A stretch of 5,482 bases of DNA, taken from positions 1 through 5,482 of the forward strand of contig CANRJL010000076.1 of NCBI GenBank assembly GCA_947630935.1. Reading direction: 5' to 3'. Position numbers and translations under genes: made by a program. How positions within the stretch are numbered: the stretch's first letter is position 1; each line of letters opens with the position of its first letter. The DNA comes from an uncultured Bacilli bacterium (lineage in GTDB: Bacteria; Bacillota_I; Bacilli_A; RF39; UBA660). The notes below the pieces were generated by a model. The model saw only the letters and a program-made list of their open reading frames with translations, ran no database searches and was not told where the DNA came from. Below are positions 1-3,961 of this stretch, piece by piece.

Positions 1-392
1 ATCATTAAATAATTACTAGGACTCAACCACAATTCTTCAACCCCATAAGTATATTTTAAACCTTGTGCAACATCAATAATCTTCATTTTTTTATTTTTAT
101 TAATCAATTTCTTAGCAATTTGTTTTTCATTAGTTGTTCCATTATAAACAAAGAGGTTACCTTTACTATAATCATCTATTTGTTTAGTAGTTAATTCATA
201 ATTTTCAATATTAGCTCCATTAGGATAAATAGAATTAACACTTTGATAATTAGTATATAATGTCTCAACTAAAAATTTTATAGGATAAACAGTAGTATAT
301 ATTTGGGCATTTTCTAAATCATTCCATTCAAAACAACCACTAGTTGTAAAAATAATTCCACATAATAAAATAATTGCTAGTATCTTTTTCAT
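1..392 (-). CDS. Metal ABC transporter substrate-binding lipoprotein (zinc/manganese ZnuA/AdcA-like), N-terminal part, cut by window edge
   Basis: The first 130 codons are visible; the gene continues past the left edge. The protein starts MKKILAIILLCGIIFTTSGC, a lipoprotein signal peptide with lipobox TTSGC, so Cys20 should be lipidated and the protein held on the outer face of the membrane. What follows matches the N-terminal lobe of cluster A-I metal-binding proteins: TTVYPIKFLVETL (33-45), YPNGANIENYELTTKQI (56-72), DYSKGNLFVYNG (74-85) and EELWLSPSNYLM (119-130, the counterpart of the family's PHVWLDP). These proteins hand Zn or Mn to an ABC importer. Both family histidines visible here appear as glutamate (Glu63 and Glu119 or Glu120), so the metal preference is uncertain. 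The ATG overlaps the yidD stop as ATGA, implying coupled translation. Family assignment is good; the substrate is inferred. Confidence 0.8.
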   Translation of the reverse strand, partial: MKKILAIILLCGIIFTTSGCFEWNDLENAQIYTTVYPIKFLVETLYTNYQSVNSIYPNGANIENYELTTKQIDDYSKGNLFVYNGTTNEKQIAKKLINKNKKMKIIDVAQGLKYTYGVEELWLSPSNYLM

Positions 393-610
393 TTTAACTC
401 CTTCTTTTCTAATGGTTGATAACCATAAATACCATTTGGCCGACATTTTAAAATTCTTTTTATACCTAATTTTATTCCTTTAAAACAGCCATATGTTTCA
501 ATAGCTTCACACATATACTCGCTGCAAGTTGGAATACATCTACAAAAACTATGAGAAGCTAAAGGGGTAATTTGATAACAGTGAATAAAAAAAATAAGAA
601 CTTTTTTCAT
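389..610 (-). CDS. yidD: YidD, membrane protein insertion efficiency factor
   Basis: A 73-residue protein, the usual size for YidD. This small membrane-associated protein is known in other bacteria to assist YidC/Sec-dependent insertion of membrane proteins. The family signature is clear: HSFCRCIPTCSEY (about residues 20-32, family form C-R-x-x-P-T-C-S-x-Y), then an Ala-Ile helix, YGCFKGIKLGIKRILKCRP (40-58) and a short PNGIYGYQPL tail where many homologues have G-G-x-D-P-V-P. I chose ATG at 610 because AGGTGG (621-616) lies five bases upstream. An in-frame GTG at 619 would add three residues but overlaps that ribosome-binding site. The TGA stop overlaps the ATG of the downstream metal-binding lipoprotein. 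The gene is not beside rpmH, rnpA or yidC, its frequent neighbours. Confidence 0.93.
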   Translation of the reverse strand: MKKVLIFFIHCYQITPLASHSFCRCIPTCSEYMCEAIETYGCFKGIKLGIKRILKCRPNGIYGYQPLEKKELK

Positions 611-627
611 CCCAACCACCTACCATT

Positions 628-660
628 ATTTTACTATAATTTTCATTTTTTGTCATTATA
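628..660 (-). promoter_or_regulatory. Candidate promoter region for yidD and the lipoprotein gene
   Basis: Two overlapping possibilities exist on the minus strand. One is a perfect TATAAT (660-655) without a recognisable -35, giving a leader of about 38 bases to the yidD ATG. The other is ATGACA (656-651), a 17-base spacer and TAAAAT (633-628), which has ideal spacing but would start the RNA almost inside the ribosome-binding site. The first therefore seems likelier. Its -35 region would fall against the C-run complementary to the G tract at 672-681, so that tract could touch both directions. No clear metalloregulator operator was recognised. Confidence 0.4.
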
Positions 661-663
661 AAC

Positions 664-695
664 TTGACTTAGGGGGGGGGGTTATATGTTACAAT
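664..695 (+). promoter_or_regulatory. Promoter of the surface-protein pair, with a ten-G spacer tract
   Basis: TTGACT (664-669) matches the -35 consensus at 5 of 6 positions. TGTTACAAT (687-695) is an extended -10: TG, one base, then TACAAT, 5 of 6 against TATAAT. The spacer is 20 bases and contains ten consecutive G (672-681); the usual optimum is 17. An alternative, weaker -10 is TATGTT (685-690) at 15 bases. A change in G-run length would move either pair toward or away from optimum spacing. The predicted start is near 702, leaving a leader of about 20 bases. Confidence 0.6.
672..681. repeat. Homopolymeric G tract, ten bases
   Basis: Ten uninterrupted G residues in strongly A+T-rich DNA, located between the -35 and -10 boxes of the surface-protein operon. 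Runs of this kind are known sites of slipped-strand length change in other bacteria. Whether this one varies cannot be seen in one sequence. Confidence 0.95.
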
Positions 696-722
696 TTTCA
701 ATAAGAAAGTAGGATATAACCC
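679..722. repeat. Perfect 9-base inverted repeat flanking the -10 region and ribosome-binding site
   Basis: GGGTTATAT (679-687) and ATATAACCC (714-722) are perfect reverse complements separated by 26 bases. The left arm uses the last three G of the G tract. The right arm ends immediately before the ATG at 723. The second gene's leader has ATATAACC with one C fewer. The arms could form an operator or a hairpin in longer transcripts, or this may be coincidence in low-complexity DNA. Confidence 0.5.
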
Positions 723-847
723 ATGAAATTAAAAAGGTTAGAAAAATTAAGAAAGAATAAGAAAAAAATAATATTAGGAACAATTGCAATGTTATGTTCT
801 TTAGGAATAGGCTTGTTACTAGGAAAAACATTTTCTATGTATCAAGT
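705..847 (+). repeat. Shared 5' block, copy 1 (ribosome-binding site plus N-terminal coding module)
   Basis: This block recurs at 2018-2159. The leader GAAAGTAGGATATAACC is identical in both (705-721; copy 1 has one extra C before ATG). The first 125 coding bases differ at 11 positions by hand count, about 91 percent identity, covering the basic N-terminus and membrane segment. Similarity falls off sharply afterwards. Confidence 0.9.
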
Positions 848-2006
848 CAATAATGAAACAAATGACACTTACTTCTCATTTTATAATGGGACTACTTGGT
901 TAGAAGAAATGCCCCAAAAAGGAAATGAGGATAATTTGGTCTTTGATAATGCTATATGTGATGATGGTTCTGAAATCGAATGGGATAATACCGCATGGGC
1001 ACCTAGAATAACGAATTTAACCAAAGCTAAGACTAGATGTATATTGTATTTTAAGGAAAAAACAAACCCAAAATTTCCAGGAAGAGAAATTCCGTTAGCC
1101 GAAGCAGGAACAGACGGTCTATATGAAGTAGAACATAATACCTTAAGTGAAATAGATAGTAGTTGGAGCAAAACAGAGTATCGTTATGCTGGAGTAGACC
1201 CAGATAATTATGTTAGCTTTAATAATGAGATATGGCGAATAATTGGGTTAGTCAATGTGCAAACAACAACTGATGGTAGAGTAGAACAAAGGTTAAAAAT
1301 AGTGAGAGCAAATGGCATAAGTGGTCAAAAAGATTTTTATGAATATGCATGGGATAACAGTACTTCAGATTATACCAGCAATTGGACAACAAGCAAATTA
1401 AAAGATATGCTAAATGGAATTTATTATAATAGTGATAAAGGGACATGTTATCGAAGCAGTCAAAGTGAATGTGATTTTAGTGGAAGCAGTTATAGTTTTC
1501 CAAAAGGGTTAGATGATACAGCAAAGAATATGATAGATAGTGAAGTCATATGGAACATTGGAGGATGGAAGAGCGCAACAGAAACAACAACAGATACATC
1601 TTATGAAAAAGAAAGGGGAACAACAACACCTAATTCATATCCAAATGTTTGGACAACAGCCAATGACCCAACATATCATAAAGGAATAGGCTTAATGTAT
1701 CCGAGTGATTATGGATATGCAGTCGGCGGAAATGTTCGAAATACTTGCTTAAAAAGTTACTTAATGGATTATGATAGCAATAGCTGTTCTACAAATAATT
1801 GGCTAAAAGCAAGCAGTGGGTATCAGTGGTTATTATCTTCTGTAGATTCGAGTAATGCGCTATATATTTATTCTGGAGGTTATGTTTACACATACAAAGC
1901 CAACCGTACGGCTGATGTATGGCCTGTAGGTTATCTGACATCCTCAGTAACAATCTCTGACGGTGACGGAAGTTTTGAAAAACCTTTCATTTTATCACAG
2001 AATTAA
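723..2006 (+). CDS. Membrane-anchored extracellular protein of unknown function, paralogue A
   Basis: The 427-residue protein has a basic N-terminus (Lys/Arg in 2-15), one hydrophobic segment (about 16-34) without an obvious AXA cleavage site, and an otherwise polar, Ser/Thr/Asn/Tyr-rich body, so most of it is probably outside the cell. Two modules follow. Module 1 (about 50-110) runs from YFSFYNG to a C-x25-C pair (Cys79, Cys106) with TRCILYF at its end. Module 2 (about 153-424) contains YRYAGVDPDNYVSF, NEIWRIIG (168-175), GLMYPSDYGYAVGG (323-336), a Cys342/Cys355 pair, NNWL, and a closing WPVGYL with ISDGDGSFEKPF. Cys242/Cys250 form an extra loop absent from the neighbour. The modules recall an uncharacterised family of gut Firmicutes surface proteins, possibly C-type-lectin-like; that is memory, not a search. 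GAAAGTAGGA precedes the ATG. Sampled lines look more G+C-rich than rnc and smc. Confidence 0.88.
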   Translation: MKLKRLEKLRKNKKKIILGTIAMLCSLGIGLLLGKTFSMYQVNNETNDTYFSFYNGTTWLEEMPQKGNEDNLVFDNAICDDGSEIEWDNTAWAPRITNLTKAKTRCILYFKEKTNPKFPGREIPLAEAGTDGLYEVEHNTLSEIDSSWSKTEYRYAGVDPDNYVSFNNEIWRIIGLVNVQTTTDGRVEQRLKIVRANGISGQKDFYEYAWDNSTSDYTSNWTTSKLKDMLNGIYYNSDKGTCYRSSQSECDFSGSSYSFPKGLDDTAKNMIDSEVIWNIGGWKSATETTTDTSYEKERGTTTPNSYPNVWTTANDPTYHKGIGLMYPSDYGYAVGGNVRNTCLKSYLMDYDSNSCSTNNWLKASSGYQWLLSSVDSSNALYIYSGGYVYTYKANRTADVWPVGYLTSSVTISDGDGSFEKPFILSQN

Positions 2007-2017
2007 TATTATAAATG

Positions 2018-2159
2018 GAAAGTAGGATATAACCATGAAATTAAAAAGATTAGAAAAAATAAGTAGGAATAAAAAAAAAATAATATTAGGAACAATTGCA
2101 ATATTATGTTCTTTAGGAATAGGCTTGTTACTAGGTAAGACATTTTCACTATATCAAGT
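2018..2159 (+). repeat. Shared 5' block, copy 2 (ribosome-binding site plus N-terminal coding module)
   Basis: Second copy of the block at 705-847. The upstream promoter and G tract are not duplicated: the copy begins at the ribosome-binding site, only 11 bases after the first gene's stop codon. The duplicated portion is therefore translation start plus membrane anchor. Confidence 0.9.
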
Positions 2160-3201
2160 GAGTAAAAGTTTTGAGTTTGTGAATGGTAAAGTAAATTACT
2201 ATGGTAAAAGTGATGTATACTTTGCATTTTATAATGGTGATACGTGGTTAGAAGAAATGCCGAAGAAAGGAAATAATGATAATTTAGTATATGACCATGC
2301 TGTATGTGATAATGAAGCTGAAATAGAATGGGATGAAGATAAATGGGCACTAAAAGTATTAAATTTAACTAAAACAAAAACAAGATGTGCCTTATATTTT
2401 GAAATTTATATTTCAACAGCAGTAGAAGATATTATAAATTTAGCTAAAAGTGATACAACTAATTTAACTTATGATGGAACAACAGAAAATAATTTAAGAT
2501 ATATCGGAACAACTCCAGATAATTATGTGACATTTAATGATGAATTATGGCGAATAATAGGAGTAATGAACAATATTAAAACAACTGAAAGTGGTGCAGG
2601 TGAAAGCAGGTTAAAAATAATTAGAAATTCGTCGCTTGACCAAACAAAAATGTGGGATGAAATTGAATATCAATCTGGTAAAAATAATTGGGCGCGACCA
2701 GCAACATTAAATACGTATTTGCAATCTTTAAGCATAGCAAGTAATTCTTTAATAGATGATGCAGTCTGGAATATTGGAGCTGGCTATTCAGCTGATAATA
2801 CTGCTAAAACTTTTTACACTCAAGAAAGAAGCTCATCTGGAAGCGGAGCATTATCTTCGGCAATTAAATGGACAGGTAAAGTTGGTTTATTATATCCGAG
2901 TGATTATGGTTTTGCAGTTGGTGGGACTGTCCGCGATACTTGTTTGCAATCAAATTTAAGTAGCTATAATTATGGTAATTGCACAAACAATAATTGGCTA
3001 AAAAAAAATATTGATTATTGGATGCTAACTCCAAACCGTAATACCAGTACAGAAGTTTATTTTTTTGATTCTCGAAATTACTTAAACAAAGGCAATGTAA
3101 TATCGAAAAAAAGTATATATCCAGTAGTTTATTTAAAATCATCCGTTAGAATAACTGGTGGAAGTGGGACTACTGATTCGCCGTATACCTTAAGTTTATA
3201 A
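2035..3201 (+). CDS. Membrane-anchored extracellular protein of unknown function, paralogue B
   Basis: A 388-residue paralogue of the preceding gene with the same order: basic N-terminus, membrane segment 16-34, module 1 with a C-x26-C pair (Cys91, Cys118) ending TRCALYF, then module 2 with LRYIGTTPDNYVTF, DELWRIIG (169-176), GLLYPSDYGFAVGG (284-297), Cys303/Cys316, NNWL and YPVVYL (362-367). It differs from A by about 12 extra residues after the membrane segment (around 46-59), by lacking A's Cys242/Cys250 loop, and by a strongly different stretch between Trp329 and Pro363. It has IINLAKSDTTNLTYDGT (133-149) where A has an unrelated linker. Only 28 bases separate it from A, with no convincing promoter or terminator between, so it is probably cotranscribed from the promoter at 664-695. 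Likely surface-exposed; role unknown. Confidence 0.88.
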   Translation: MKLKRLEKISRNKKKIILGTIAILCSLGIGLLLGKTFSLYQVSKSFEFVNGKVNYYGKSDVYFAFYNGDTWLEEMPKKGNNDNLVYDHAVCDNEAEIEWDEDKWALKVLNLTKTKTRCALYFEIYISTAVEDIINLAKSDTTNLTYDGTTENNLRYIGTTPDNYVTFNDELWRIIGVMNNIKTTESGAGESRLKIIRNSSLDQTKMWDEIEYQSGKNNWARPATLNTYLQSLSIASNSLIDDAVWNIGAGYSADNTAKTFYTQERSSSGSGALSSAIKWTGKVGLLYPSDYGFAVGGTVRDTCLQSNLSSYNYGNCTNNNWLKKNIDYWMLTPNRNTSTEVYFFDSRNYLNKGNVISKKSIYPVVYLKSSVRITGGSGTTDSPYTLSL

Positions 3202-3214
3202 TCTCTAAAAAAAT

Positions 3215-3255
3215 AGATTCTTCTGCAATGGTTTGTTTTAGAATCTTTTTTTTTT
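3215..3255 (+). terminator. Rho-independent terminator of the surface-protein operon
   Basis: AGATTCT (3215-3221) pairs perfectly with AGAATCT (3240-3246) around an 18-base loop, followed by an uninterrupted T run (3246-3255). A-rich sequence before the stem can pair with part of the T run. The stem is A+T-rich and modest, but the long T tract and position 13 bases after the stop codon of paralogue B make the call good. Confidence 0.8.
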
Positions 3256-3268
3256 GCCTTCTTTGTAG

Positions 3269-3274
3269 TATAAT
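3269..3274 (+). promoter_or_regulatory. -10 box for rnc-smc
   Basis: A perfect TATAAT lies 21 bases before the rnc ATG, predicting an RNA start near 3281 and a very short leader. At 17-base spacing the -35 would fall on the T run of the preceding terminator (3246-3251), which is a poor match, so the promoter is supported only by its -10 box. Confidence 0.5.
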
Positions 3275-3295
3275 GAATTGGAAAGTGGTGAGGGT

Positions 3296-3952
3296 ATGAA
3301 TTTTGATTCTTTTTTTGCAAAGTATCATATTAAAATTAAAGATAAAAAATTAATGCAACAAGCTTTTACCCATAGTTCTTATTCTAATGAGCATCATACT
3401 GATAATTATGAACGTTTAGAGTTTTTAGGAGATGCTGTTTTAGAATTAGTAACAAGTGAATATTTTTATTTAAACACAAATTTAAAAGAAGGTCAAATGA
3501 GTAAGATTAGAGCAAGTTTTGTATGTGAAACAGCTTTAGCTACTTATGCTAAAGAAATTGGTTTAAATAAGTATATTCTAGTTGGTAAAGGACAAAAGAA
3601 TAATGTTAATGATACAATTATTGCTGATGTTTTTGAAAGTGTCTTAGGAGCCATTTATTTAGATTGTGGTTTTACTATTGCTAAAAAATATGTTGATGAT
3701 ATTATTTTGCCATATATTAAAAAGAATGTTCATTTTTTAAAAGACTATAAATCTTTACTTCAAGAACTTGTTCAAACTGACCGTAAAAGTTTAAGTTATG
3801 AATTAGTTGAAGAAAGTGGACCAAGTCATAATAAAAAATTTGTTATGAATGTTGTTATTGATGGTATTATTTATGGGCAAGGAATTGGCAAAAGTAAGAA
3901 AGAAGCTGAACAAAATGCTGCATATGATGCCTATCAAAAAAGGGCGAAGTAG
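3296..3952 (+). CDS. rnc: Ribonuclease III
   Basis: A 218-residue endonuclease that cuts double-stranded RNA, including rRNA precursors. The catalytic domain (about 1-145) carries the signature ERLEFLGDAVLEL. Glu39, Glu42, Asp46, Asp111 and Glu114 (in ADVFESVLGAIYLD) align with the E. coli residues Glu38, Glu41, Asp45, Asp114 and Glu117, so the Mg-binding site is intact. A double-stranded-RNA-binding domain follows (about 149-216), with GPSHNKKF, IDGIIYGQGIGKSKKEAEQNAA. I chose the ATG at 3296, which has GGTGAGGG directly upstream and gives a family-like N-terminus; a TTG at 3278 would add six residues and overlap the predicted RNA start. The TAG stop is nine bases before the smc ATG, and the two are very probably one operon. 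Confidence 0.97.
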   Translation: MNFDSFFAKYHIKIKDKKLMQQAFTHSSYSNEHHTDNYERLEFLGDAVLELVTSEYFYLNTNLKEGQMSKIRASFVCETALATYAKEIGLNKYILVGKGQKNNVNDTIIADVFESVLGAIYLDCGFTIAKKYVDDIILPYIKKNVHFLKDYKSLLQELVQTDRKSLSYELVEESGPSHNKKFVMNVVIDGIIYGQGIGKSKKEAEQNAAYDAYQKRAK

Positions 3953-3961
3953 GTGTGATTT

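Noticed and set aside
389..391. TGA read as tryptophan (Mycoplasma code)
   Set aside because: All tryptophans in the read genes use TGG, no in-frame TGA occurs in long genes, and TGA ends yidD at the family-typical length.
688..713. Invertible promoter flanked by the 9-base inverted repeat
   Set aside because: The segment between the arms is only 26 bases, much shorter than known invertible promoters, and no recombinase gene is in the window.
759..824. Type IV prepilin-like N-terminus in the paralogues
   Set aside because: The hydrophobic segment is preceded by a basic run, but there is no Gly followed by Phe/Met and Glu at position 5 as in prepilin cleavage sites.
881..1171. Open frame on the minus strand within paralogue A
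   Set aside because: It lies wholly inside a well supported gene on the other strand, has no ribosome-binding site of note and resembles no family; the same holds for minus-strand frames at 1252-1446, 2009-2350, 2864-3142, 3129-3320 and 4857-5048.
1975..2015. Separate promoter for paralogue B (TTGAAA with TATTAT or TATAAA)
   Set aside because: Spacing between the boxes is far from 17 bases, and such matches are expected by chance in A+T-rich DNA.
2756..2959. Second plus-strand frame inside paralogue B
   Set aside because: It overlaps conserved coding sequence of paralogue B in another frame and lacks any recognisable domain.
3278..3295. Upstream TTG start for rnc
   Set aside because: The ATG at 3296 has a better-placed ribosome-binding site, and the TTG would overlap the likely RNA start.
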